Assembly: GCA_015061985.1 (NCBI GenBank)
Contig: SUVN01000014.1
Location: forward strand, 1 to 61,735
Reading direction: 5' to 3'
Length of the DNA stretch: 61,735 nt
Origin: Akkermansiaceae bacterium
GTDB lineage: Bacteria > Verrucomicrobiota > Verrucomicrobiia > Verrucomicrobiales > Akkermansiaceae
This document shows, piece by piece, positions 51,991 through 60,300 of the stretch. Below the pieces are notes generated by a model. The model had not been told where the DNA came from. It saw only the letters and a list, made by a program, of their open reading frames with translations, and ran no database searches. How positions within the stretch are numbered: the first letter of the stretch is position 1; the number at the start of each line of letters is the position of its first letter. The position numbers and the translations under genes were made by a program.

Positions 51991-53100
51991 ATGGGATTTC
52001 ATCACTTGAAGCAATGGCTGATTGTCACACTGGCAATGCTGGTGTGTCTGGGCGGGCGCGTGGCGGCACAGGATGTGTACAACACAGAATCCATTGACGG
52101 TGTTGAATATGTGCGCCTGTCGGAGGTATGCCGCAAGTATAATCTGCGCCCTGTCGCTGCCAAGGGCAATATGCTGAACTACCAGGGAACACACCGCGTT
52201 TCCCTGCGCAACAATCATCAGGATTTCTATGTGAATAACTACCGCTATGTGCTTTCCTATCCGATTCGCACCTATGCCGGGCGACTGATGATATCCAGCA
52301 CGGATGTGAGCAAGCTGGTGGATCCGGTGCTCAACCCCCGCTTTTCCAAGAATGCCGGTGTCCTGCGTACCGTGGTGATAGATCCCGGGCACGGTGGGCA
52401 CGATGCAGGAGCCGTCAGCCCCTACGCCCGCGAAAAAGACTGCAATCTGGCCGTGGCGCTGAAGTTGCGTCAACTCCTCCGCGAACAGGGATACCGCGTC
52501 GTCATGACCCGCGATACGGATGTTTTCCTGACCCTCCAGCAGCGTGTAGCCATTGCCAACCGCTGCCCGGACTCCATCTTTGTGAGCATCCACCACAACT
52601 CCGGCCGTCGGCTGGCAGAAGGCATAGAGACCTTCACGCTGGCACCGCACGGTACAACATCCCCCTTCGCCCGCACCCGCCGCATGGCTGACCTGGCCGG
52701 CAATGACCAGGACAGCGAAAACATCGCGCTGGCAACGGCCGTCCACAGCCGCGCCATCAAGAGCACCAACGCCACCGACCGCGGCATTCAGCGCGCCCGC
52801 TTCTCCGTGCTCTGCACGATTCAGCGCCCGGCCATTCTCTTTGAGGGCGGCTTTGTGTCCAACCCGGAGGAGGGGAGGCTGATTTCCAGCTCCAAATACC
52901 AGGACAAGCTGGCAAAGAGCATTTGCGAAGGTATTCTGGGCTACAGCAGCGTGGTTTGCCGCAAGAGCCCCGGTAACAACAGCCGCGTGGCCTCCACCCG
53001 GAAGGACAGCAGCGGCCGTGTCCGCACCAGCGTATCCGGATCACGGATGGGCAAAGCCACCATCGGTTCCCGCAAACAGAAAGGGAACAAGCGCGGATGA
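51991..53100 (+). CDS. N-acetylmuramoyl-L-alanine amidase (Amidase_3), first of a pair
   Basis: A 369-residue exported zinc amidase cutting the lactyl-peptide bond of peptidoglycan. Signal peptide (LIVTLAMLVCLGGRVAA-QD). Residues 30-120 form a small N-terminal domain like a copper-amine-oxidase-N or stalk module. The catalytic domain has I-D-P-G-H-G-G-H-D-A-G (zinc histidine, about 134), A-R-E-K-D-C-N-L (probable zinc glutamate), V-S-I-H-H-N-S-G (zinc histidine) and L-F-E-G-G-F-V-S-N (catalytic glutamate). The tail is basic. It overlaps the next amidase by ATGA. Confidence 0.92.
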   Translation: MGFHHLKQWLIVTLAMLVCLGGRVAAQDVYNTESIDGVEYVRLSEVCRKYNLRPVAAKGNMLNYQGTHRVSLRNNHQDFYVNNYRYVLSYPIRTYAGRLMISSTDVSKLVDPVLNPRFSKNAGVLRTVVIDPGHGGHDAGAVSPYAREKDCNLAVALKLRQLLREQGYRVVMTRDTDVFLTLQQRVAIANRCPDSIFVSIHHNSGRRLAEGIETFTLAPHGTTSPFARTRRMADLAGNDQDSENIALATAVHSRAIKSTNATDRGIQRARFSVLCTIQRPAILFEGGFVSNPEEGRLISSSKYQDKLAKSICEGILGYSSVVCRKSPGNNSRVASTRKDSSGRVRTSVSGSRMGKATIGSRKQKGNKRG

Positions 53101-54206
53101 AAGCAATCATTCTGCTTTTGGCATTAGCCGGTGTCCTGTTACCCTGCACCGCCGTAACGGCTGACGGTGCCATGTGGAGCAACACCGGCGCGGAAAACGC
53201 TGACTACGTTTCGCTGGAGGATATCCGTAGCTTCTACAAGCTCATGCCGATTGCTCAGCCGAAAGGAAGCGGCACCCGCGCCGTCGGCAACGGCACCATC
53301 ACCCTCATTTTCGGCCCCGGCCCACGTGAACTCAGCATTCATGGGCTTCGCTGCAGCCTCAGCCACCCCACACGACCGGATGATAAGGGCGATTTACTCG
53401 TCTCCAAGACGGACTTAGTGAAGCTGATAGACCCGGTGCTACGCCCCACCTATATCACCGGAAGAAAGCTCATCAAAACCGTGGTAATCGACCCGGGGCA
53501 CGGCGGTCATGATTCCGGAACCGTTACCGACTATACACGTGAAGCCCATGTGGCGCTGATGGTTGCGAGCAAACTGGCAGGGGAACTTCGCCAGCGCGGA
53601 CTGGAGGTGAAACTCACCCGCGAGGTAAATCAGCACGTATCTGATCAATCGCGTTTAGATCTGGCTAATCAGACACCGGATTCCCTTTTCATCAGCCTCC
53701 ACCTCAACAGCGGTCGCAGCGATGTGAGCGGAGCTGAAACCTACACCGTTGCACCATCTGCCCCCGGGGAAGCAGGTCGCCCGGCAAACGAGCACGATGC
53801 TGCTAATGCGGCCCTCGCCGTTGCACTCCAGGCCGCACTGGTACACAAAGCTCAGGCAAAGGACGGCGGATGCCGCCGGGCTCAATACAGCCTGCTCAGC
53901 TCCCTGAACTGCCCGGCCGCACTGGTGGAACTGGGATATGCTACCAACGAGGCAGAAGCTGAACTCCTCAACGCTGATGAGTACCAGAGCAAGCTCGCTC
54001 TGGCGCTTGCGGATGGCATTGCTGCTTTTACTGCCGTCATGAATCCGGAAACGCAGCTCAAGGCGCTTCCTCCGCCCCCTCCCCCACCTGCGGAACCGGC
54101 TAAAGTAGAACCACCCAAAAAGAAAGCAGCACCCGCTAAAAAAGCCACACCTCGTAAGCGCCGCCCGGCGCGACAGCAAAAAAGCAAATCCCGCAGGAGA
54201 AGATAA
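53097..54206 (+). CDS. N-acetylmuramoyl-L-alanine amidase (Amidase_3), second of a pair
   Basis: A 369-residue paralogue of the preceding gene in the same arrangement: signal peptide (ILLLALAGVLLPCTAVTA), N-terminal module ending L-I-D-P-V-L-R-P, and the catalytic domain with I-D-P-G-H-G-G-H-D-S-G, I-S-L-H-L-N-S-G and L-V-E-L-G-Y-A-T-N. The zinc glutamate is probably in T-R-E-A-H. A proline stretch leads to a strongly basic tail (KKKAAPAKKATPRKRR...), suited to binding the cell wall. Start by ATGA overlap. The pair may act together in cell separation; that is inference. Confidence 0.9.
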   Translation: MKAIILLLALAGVLLPCTAVTADGAMWSNTGAENADYVSLEDIRSFYKLMPIAQPKGSGTRAVGNGTITLIFGPGPRELSIHGLRCSLSHPTRPDDKGDLLVSKTDLVKLIDPVLRPTYITGRKLIKTVVIDPGHGGHDSGTVTDYTREAHVALMVASKLAGELRQRGLEVKLTREVNQHVSDQSRLDLANQTPDSLFISLHLNSGRSDVSGAETYTVAPSAPGEAGRPANEHDAANAALAVALQAALVHKAQAKDGGCRRAQYSLLSSLNCPAALVELGYATNEAEAELLNADEYQSKLALALADGIAAFTAVMNPETQLKALPPPPPPPAEPAKVEPPKKKAAPAKKATPRKRRPARQQKSKSRRRR

Positions 54207-54211
54207 TCAGC

Positions 54212-54250
54212 AAAAACCCCGCCAATATCCGGAGATAACGGCGGGGGTTC
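54212..54250. terminator. Bidirectional terminator between amidase and ndk
   Basis: AACCCCGCC pairs with GGCGGGGGTT around a 16-nt loop. On the minus strand the stem is followed by TTTTTG, serving ndk, whose stop is at 54275. Confidence 0.75.
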
Positions 54251-54274
54251 TGTGATGAACGGAGAGGAAAACTA

Positions 54275-54727
54275 TCAGTCCACGTTGTCAAAAAGCTCGC
54301 TGTCAGCGAAGAAGCGCTTGATTTCCACCTCAGCGCTTTCGGGAGAATCGGAGGCGTGGCAGATATTGAGCATGCTGTTGGTACCGAAATCACCACGAAT
54401 CGTGCCCTTGTCGGCCTTCATGGAATTGGTCGGCCCCAGAATGGTGCGCACGCGGGTGATAACACCGGGACCGGAAAGCACCAGAGCCACCACCGGGCTG
54501 CTCTGCATGAACGCATTGAGCGTGGGGAACAGCGGCTTACCATCAATCACCAGGTCAATGATGTGGCCGTAGTGCTCACGCAGCAGCTCATCATTCAGCT
54601 GCATCATCTTCATGCCGCGCAGGCGGAAGCCCTCCGCCAACAGACGCTGCAGAATCACACCGGAGAGATTCTTGCGTACGCAGTCCGGCTTGAACAGAAT
54701 CAGAGTTTTTTCGTCGCGATTGTACAT
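54275..54727 (-). CDS. ndk: Nucleoside diphosphate kinase
   Basis: A 150-residue enzyme balancing nucleoside triphosphates through a phosphohistidine. T-L-I-L-F-K-P-D-C-V at the start, M-L-N-I-C-H-A-S-D-S-P-E-S-A with the active histidine near residue 124, and E-I-K-R-F-F are typical. ATG 54727 is chosen over in-frame ATGs at 54757 and 54781: the promoter TTGACA-17-TATGAA (54781-54753) covers those, and 54727 gives the normal family length. Confidence 0.94.
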   Translation of the reverse strand: MYNRDEKTLILFKPDCVRKNLSGVILQRLLAEGFRLRGMKMMQLNDELLREHYGHIIDLVIDGKPLFPTLNAFMQSSPVVALVLSGPGVITRVRTILGPTNSMKADKGTIRGDFGTNSMLNICHASDSPESAEVEIKRFFADSELFDNVD

Positions 54728-54752
54728 ATTCGTATGAAATTGTGTTGGCACA

Positions 54753-54781
54753 TTCATACGCCCCACGTCCCGAAATGTCAA
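54753..54781 (-). promoter_or_regulatory. ndk promoter
   Basis: On the minus strand TTGACA (54781-54776), 17 bp, TATGAA (54758-54753), 25 nt before ATG 54727. It lies between ndk and the hairpin array, so ndk need not depend on transcription through the array. Confidence 0.65.
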
Positions 54782-54830
54782 GCAGATTATGGGATGGAGA
54801 GCTATTTAACGATGATACAGTGTGACTCCT

Positions 54831-55080
54831 GCCGGAGGCACGCGAAATTCTCGCTCCGCTCAAGCGAAATTACCGCCGCAACGGCGGTAGTGACAGAATT
54901 TGGCAGCCCAAAGGGCTGCGGTACTCCATCACTGCTGCCAAAGGCAGCAATTTCGCTGACAGGCAAGCTGTTAATTTCGCTCCGCGCAGCGGAATTTCGC
55001 TCTGCCGCGGAAGCGTCAGCTGACGCGGCAGAATTTCGCGTCGAGCCTTGCGAGACTAATAGGCGCAGTATGTGCCTCCT
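54831..55080. repeat. Modular hairpin array, copy A (250 bp)
   Basis: A string of short perfect hairpins with 3-5-nt loops (ACCGCCG/CGGCGGT, CAGCCC/GGGCTG, GCTGCC/GGCAGC, ACAG/CTGT, CCGC/GCGG, CTGCCGCG/CGCGGCAG, TGCCTCC/GGAGGCA) joined by GCGAAATT on the left half and AATTTCGC on the right half. It lacks the two-hairpin module (CATGG/CCATG and ATCCTC/GAGGAT, about 50 bp) present in copies B and C. No credible coding sequence. Confidence 0.85.
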
Positions 55081-55380
55081 GCCGGAGGCACGCGAAATTC
55101 TCGCTCCGCTCGAACGAAATTCATGGCTGGCACCATGAGCGAAATTATCCTCTGCGAGGATAGCGAAATTACCGCCGTAACGGCGGTAGTGAACGAATTT
55201 GGCAGCCCGCAGGGCTGCGGTACTCTATCACTGCTGCCAAAGGCAGCAATTTCGCTGACAGCGCAAGCTGTTAATTTCGCTCCGCGCAGCGGAATTTCGC
55301 TCTGCCGCGGAAGCGTCAGCTGACGCGGCAGAATTTCGCGTCGAGCCATGCGAGACTAATAGGCGCAGTATGTGCCTCCT
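55081..55380. repeat. Modular hairpin array, copy B (300 bp)
   Basis: Tandem copy with the complete set of modules, about 95% identical to copy C. Changes within stems are compensated or spare the stem (for example the loop between ACCGCCG and CGGCGGT is TAA here and CAA in A and C), hinting that the stems matter. Confidence 0.85.
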
Positions 55381-55681
55381 GCCGGAGGCACGCGAAATTC
55401 TCACTCCGCTCGAACGAAATTCATGGCTGGCACCATGAGCGAAATTATCCTCTGCGAGGATAGCGAAATTACCGCCGCAACGGCGGTAGTGAACGAATTT
55501 GGCAGCCCGGCAGGGCTGCGGCACTCCATCACTGCTGCCAAAGGCAGCAATTTCGCTGACAGCGCAAGCTGTTAATTTCGCTCCGCGCAGCGGAATTTCG
55601 CTCTGCCGCGAAAGCGTCAGCTGACGCGGCAGAATTTCGCGTCGAGCCTTGCGAGACTAATAGGCGCAGTATGCGCCTCCT
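55381..55681. repeat. Modular hairpin array, copy C (301 bp)
   Basis: Third tandem copy, ending in the shared boundary hairpin TGCCTCC/GGAGGCA, here degenerate (GCGCCTCC/GGAGGC), 13 nt from the mnmE stop. If mnmE is transcribed through, the array forms its 3' untranslated region. Confidence 0.85.
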
Positions 55682-55694
55682 GCCGGAGGCCGCA

Positions 55695-57023
55695 TCATTT
55701 CCCCAGGCAAAAGGTGGAGAAAACATGGTCCAGGATATCCTCCGTATCGATGCGCCCGGTAATTGCACCCACGCCCTCCAGCGCCTCGCGCAGCTCCACG
55801 GAGACAAACTCCGGCGATACTCCGGCCAGGATGGCCTCACGGGCTCGCAGGGTGGCCTCCAGAGCTGATTGCAGGGCGTGGCGGTGGCGCAGGTTGATTG
55901 CCGCCGGGGAATCCGTTTCTGCACGCTGATGCAGGAACAGAGATTCAATGGCTTTTTCCAACTGCTCCCTCCCCTGCCCGGTGCGGCACGAAAGCCGCAG
56001 AGCGGGGCTGTCCGCCCAGTCCGAATGCTCCTGCAAATCTGCTTTATTGAGGATATCAAGGCGGTGAGCACCGTTAGTCTCCAGCGGGAGTTCAGCGCGC
56101 GGGGCAGACGCATCTGCCACCACCAGCAGCAAATCTGCTTCCGCGCCGGCGCGGCGGCTGCGCTCCATGCCGGCGCGTTCCAACGCATCCTCACTATGGT
56201 GCAAACCGGCTGTATCTATCAACCGCAGGCAGAGACCGCCCACCGTGACACTTTCTTCAATAGTGTCACGGGTAGTGCCGGCGGTGTTGCTGACAATGGC
56301 TCTTTCATAGCCCAACAACATGTTCAGGAGACTGGATTTACCTACATTAGGCGCTCCGATAATGGCAGTACGAATCCCCTCACGGAGGATGCGTCCTTCA
56401 TCGGCCGTTGCCAGCAGGCGGTTCAGAGCCTCTGCCGCCCCATCCAGTCCGGCGGTCAGCTGTTGCATGGTATCCGGGCTGATATCCTCCTCCGGAAAGT
56501 CAATGTAGGCCTCCACATGCGCCGTCACGGATATGAGTTTCTCCGCAATCTCCTCCACGCGGTGCCGGATTGCCCCCTGTAGCTGACTCTGCGCTGCCCG
56601 CAGCGCCAGATCGCTCCCGGCAGAAATAATATCCATAACCGCCTCTGCCTGCGTCAAATCCATCCGTCCGTTCTCAAAAGCCCGGCGAGAGAACTCCCCG
56701 GCCTCGGCCGGACGTGCACCACAAGCCAACACCCGCTCCAGCACCCGGCGGCTCACCAGCATCCCGCCATGGCAGCTCAGTTCCACCACATCCTCTCCGG
56801 TAAAGCTGGACGGAGCGGCAAACCAGGTTGCCACAGCCTCATCCAGCACGCGGCCCTCTGCATCGCGCACCCGCACCAGCGTGGCACGGCGCGGCTCCGG
56901 CACCCGCCCGCCCGTGCAGCGTTGCAGTACCTTCGTGGCCTCCGGGCCGCTGATGCGCAGAACGGCCAGAGCCCCTGTTCCGGGAGGCGTGGCCATGGCG
57001 GCTATCGTGTCGGTGTTCAGCAT
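55695..57023 (-). CDS. mnmE: tRNA modification GTPase MnmE
   Basis: A 442-residue GTPase that with MnmG installs (carboxymethyl)aminomethyl groups on wobble U34 of tRNAs. N-terminal folate-binding domain begins D-T-I-A-A-M-A-T-P-P-G. G domain: G-A-P-N-V-G-K-S-S-L (P-loop), G-T-T-R-D-T-I-E-E (switch), D-T-A-G-L (G3), N-K-A-D (G4). The C terminus F-C-L-G-K is the family's variant of the invariant C(I/L/V)GK motif, with the catalytic cysteine present. Length normal. No clear promoter recognised upstream. Confidence 0.96.
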   Translation of the reverse strand: MLNTDTIAAMATPPGTGALAVLRISGPEATKVLQRCTGGRVPEPRRATLVRVRDAEGRVLDEAVATWFAAPSSFTGEDVVELSCHGGMLVSRRVLERVLACGARPAEAGEFSRRAFENGRMDLTQAEAVMDIISAGSDLALRAAQSQLQGAIRHRVEEIAEKLISVTAHVEAYIDFPEEDISPDTMQQLTAGLDGAAEALNRLLATADEGRILREGIRTAIIGAPNVGKSSLLNMLLGYERAIVSNTAGTTRDTIEESVTVGGLCLRLIDTAGLHHSEDALERAGMERSRRAGAEADLLLVVADASAPRAELPLETNGAHRLDILNKADLQEHSDWADSPALRLSCRTGQGREQLEKAIESLFLHQRAETDSPAAINLRHRHALQSALEATLRAREAILAGVSPEFVSVELREALEGVGAITGRIDTEDILDHVFSTFCLGK

Positions 57024-57346
57024 GGCTGCATCCTCTCATACTTGCCCGCCTTTTGCAATACTTTTTGCTCTGCTCAGCTCTCTTTTGCACATATCATTTT
57101 AAATGCGATGTAAAGTAAATTTCTTGATAATTATTGAAAATATTACGAGTTACGCATAAGATACGCCGGGCGTCAAAGTGGGATGATAAACTTATTTTTA
57201 CCGCTATCCATTGATAACTAGATAAAAAAGCTTATAGCTCATTTAAAATGCTATATCCTCGCCCGAGCGGTCTGTACTTTTTTCAACTGATCTGCAATCA
57301 GCCTTAAAGTCAGCACTTATCAGGAATCATCCCCACAGCAATCACC
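57024..57346 (+). promoter_or_regulatory. AT-rich control region of the giant surface protein gene
   Basis: No gene. It contains TTTTAAATGCGATGT (57097-57111), matching the core TAAATGCGATGT of the inverted repeats near 9982 and 10119, and a degenerate copy CATTTAAAATGCTATAT at about 57240-57256. Candidate promoters are TTGAAA-17-TAAGAT (about 57133-57161) and TTGATA-16-TATAGC (about 57211-57238), each leaving a leader of 100-185 nt, much longer than usual in this window. Confidence 0.5.
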
Positions 57347-60300
57347 ATGAAACCTCATTTACCGAAAGTAATCATATCAGCCCTCCTCGCTGCGCAGGTG
57401 GCAGTCGGCGTTACCGTGTCGGATACCACCGAACTCGAATGGACTGCTCTGACTATCACCACCCCCGCCAATGGCACTCTGACGACCGGCAATTCTGTAA
57501 TTGACTGGAGTGAGGAGACAGGAAATTTAACGGACAGCTGGAAACTCAGTTTCACTCTGGATCCCTCGCGTCTGGAATATTGCTACTTATTCGGTACAAA
57601 AGCAGACGGATCCGGTGCTGCAGGCTATACGCTGACCATCACAGAAAACGGCACCATCAGTCTGAATGAAAATAAGAATACATCGGTCATTACAGCCGGG
57701 GCATATACGGCTGACGATTCTGCTGTTGCCATTACTCTGCAGTTTGTACGTTATGTAGATGGGATTGGGAACGATGCCGGTGGCGAGTTCACGCTAAGCG
57801 TCGGCTCGAAAAGCGGAAGCTATACGGTAGAGGACTTGACAAATACCATATTGACAAAGGGGAGCGACAACAACCTCTGGACTAACGGGGGGGGCGAAAC
57901 GTTTTCCGGTATTGCAGTAAGTCATTCCGGTCTTGTCATATCTGACCGAGTGTATTTCTGGAACGGGGCAAGCGGCAGTAATTGGACTGATGCCTGCTGG
58001 CAGCATAAAGAAATGCAGGAAAATGGAGCACTGACGGAGTTGAAGGAAAATGCTTATGTGGTATTCGCTTCGGATGAGGAGACAGAACAGCTTGTGAATC
58101 TGAGCACCGGGTGTGCCGCCACCAGATTTGCGGTGCAGTCCGGTGACTGGGCTCTGGCAGGCGGAGGTGAGTTGACTGTTGCTGAGGATTTCGTATTAAA
58201 GGACAGCAGCAGTCTGACCATACAAGAGGATACACGCCTAGTTATATCCGGCGCAGCAACAATCGGCAGTGAGGCACAACTGACGCTGGAAAAAGGTGGC
58301 ACGCTGGAGCTTAAGGGCGGTGTGCGTGACGATGGATATGTAGATGATGTGTGGCTTCTGAGCGAGGACTATACACCGCTGCTGCAGACTGTAACCGGCG
58401 ACGGAGATATTGTGATAAGTGAAGATGTCTCATTTGTCGGCAGCAAGGATTCCGGCAGTCCTGTCAGCATGCAGACCACGGGTAGCCTGATTGTGCAGAA
58501 GGCAGCCACTTTCTATCTGGGGGCATATAAGGCTGATTGCCCGCTGTATGCGGATGCCTCCTCGTTATCCTCTATCCGGCTGGAGGATGGCAGCACCCTG
58601 TGGTATCGCGCCGGGGAAAGCACCCTGCAAAAGGTTCAGACATCCGGCAGCGAACCGTCTGTGCTGCATATTCAGGCGTTGGATGGTTTCTCCTCAAAAG
58701 AAGGAGAAGATGCCAAACTCATCATTCATGAATTAGTGTTGGATGCCGATATGCGGATAGAGGGGGGCAACAATGCAGCACTAGCCGTTAACAAGCTGAG
58801 CGGCACAGGTAACTTGAGTCTGGTCGGCAGTGAAAACACAAATGGCCCACACCTCGTTGAGCTTTCGATTGGTAACAGTTTCAGCGGCACCATCAGCCTG
58901 GCTGACAAGAGAAACACAGAGTTTGCCTTAACCCTGACCAACGGAGCATCTGCAACAATACAAGGAATAGCCGGGAACGGAATCGGGCAGTATACACAGT
59001 TGAAGACAACGCTTGAAGATGGTACACACTTGCATGTGGCAGGAAACAGCGCATCTGTGGTAAAATGGGAGGAATTTGTTATAACCCATGGCTCATCAGC
59101 CACCCTTTCCGCAGATGAGGGTGTGCAGCTGAACGTGCGGGAAATCTCCGGCGGCCATCTGAGCATCGGGGCAGAAGTCGGCTCAGTCTCTCTGACCGGC
59201 GGCACTATCACCAACAACGCCTCACTCTCTCTCTACGGTAACATCACCATCTCCGGTGAGCTGGACAGCTATGAGAGCTACGGCAGCGGCAACCCGATTG
59301 GTTACTCCATGAATGACGGTACGGTCAACGGTTTCAAACTTGTGGCAGGCAAGCAGTATTACCTCTCCATGGGCGGCTCAAACAGTCTTGCTACCAACAC
59401 GGCCGCGCTGAATATCACCACAACGGAAAGCCTGACCGGCGACACGGCATACCTTTCTGTTGTAGAAGCTACGGAAGAGAAACAAGCGGGTATTGTCTTT
59501 TCTCTCGACCCCACTTACTCTGCCGAATTCTATGTGCAGGAGGGGCGCGTGGACCAAAGCAGCCTGCTGGCAGATGAGACCTGCGGCGTGACCGCAACGA
59601 CGCACTATATCATCAGCGGCGGTACACTCAGTCTGAGTCAGAACGTGGGCACCAATCTCCTCACCTACGAAAGCGGCAGCGTAGAGCTTCAATCCGGCAG
59701 CACGCTCAGCATCAATACGGCGGCGGAGAGCAATGCCGCCCTGCTGATGAACAGCTCCGGTGCCGGCTCCGTGCAAGTCAGTCAGAATATCGCGCTGGCA
59801 GATGACTACACCGCCAACATCAGCGGTGAGTTGAACATCAGCCAAGCCACCGTGGCTCAGGGCAAGGCTGATCTGGAATCATTCAGCGGTATCCGCCTTT
59901 CCAACGGAGCCACCCTGTCCTACGGCAACCGGGAGCAGAGCTATACGAACCTCACCGTCAACAGCGGCACGCAGAACCTCACGTATACGGCAGCAGGAGA
60001 TGAGACCAGAGCGGCTACCCTGAGCATCGGCAAATTGAGCGGCAGCGGAGAACTGCATCTTACCGCAACGGATAAGCTGACACTCAGTCTTGAGGATACG
60101 CAGGATTTTGAAGGAACACTGCTGATGAACAGCAACCATATTTCCCTCAATCTTGCAGAGAATGCCGGGATTACGGCCTGGTATCAGGAGACAGCCAATG
60201 GCGAACTCAATCTGCTGAATGTCAGCGCTGGTAACACCATCGGGCTGAGAGTGGTAAACGGATTCCTGACTTCCGGCAACATTGTGGCAAATCTGAAGTT

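Noticed and set aside
55072..55575. Short ORFs (67-83 codons) inside the hairpin array
   Set aside because: They simply translate the repeat units, are repeated with the array, and run through stems and linkers without codon bias.
54831..55681. CRISPR array
   Set aside because: Repeats are 250-300 bp and internally palindromic, with no unique spacers and no cas genes.
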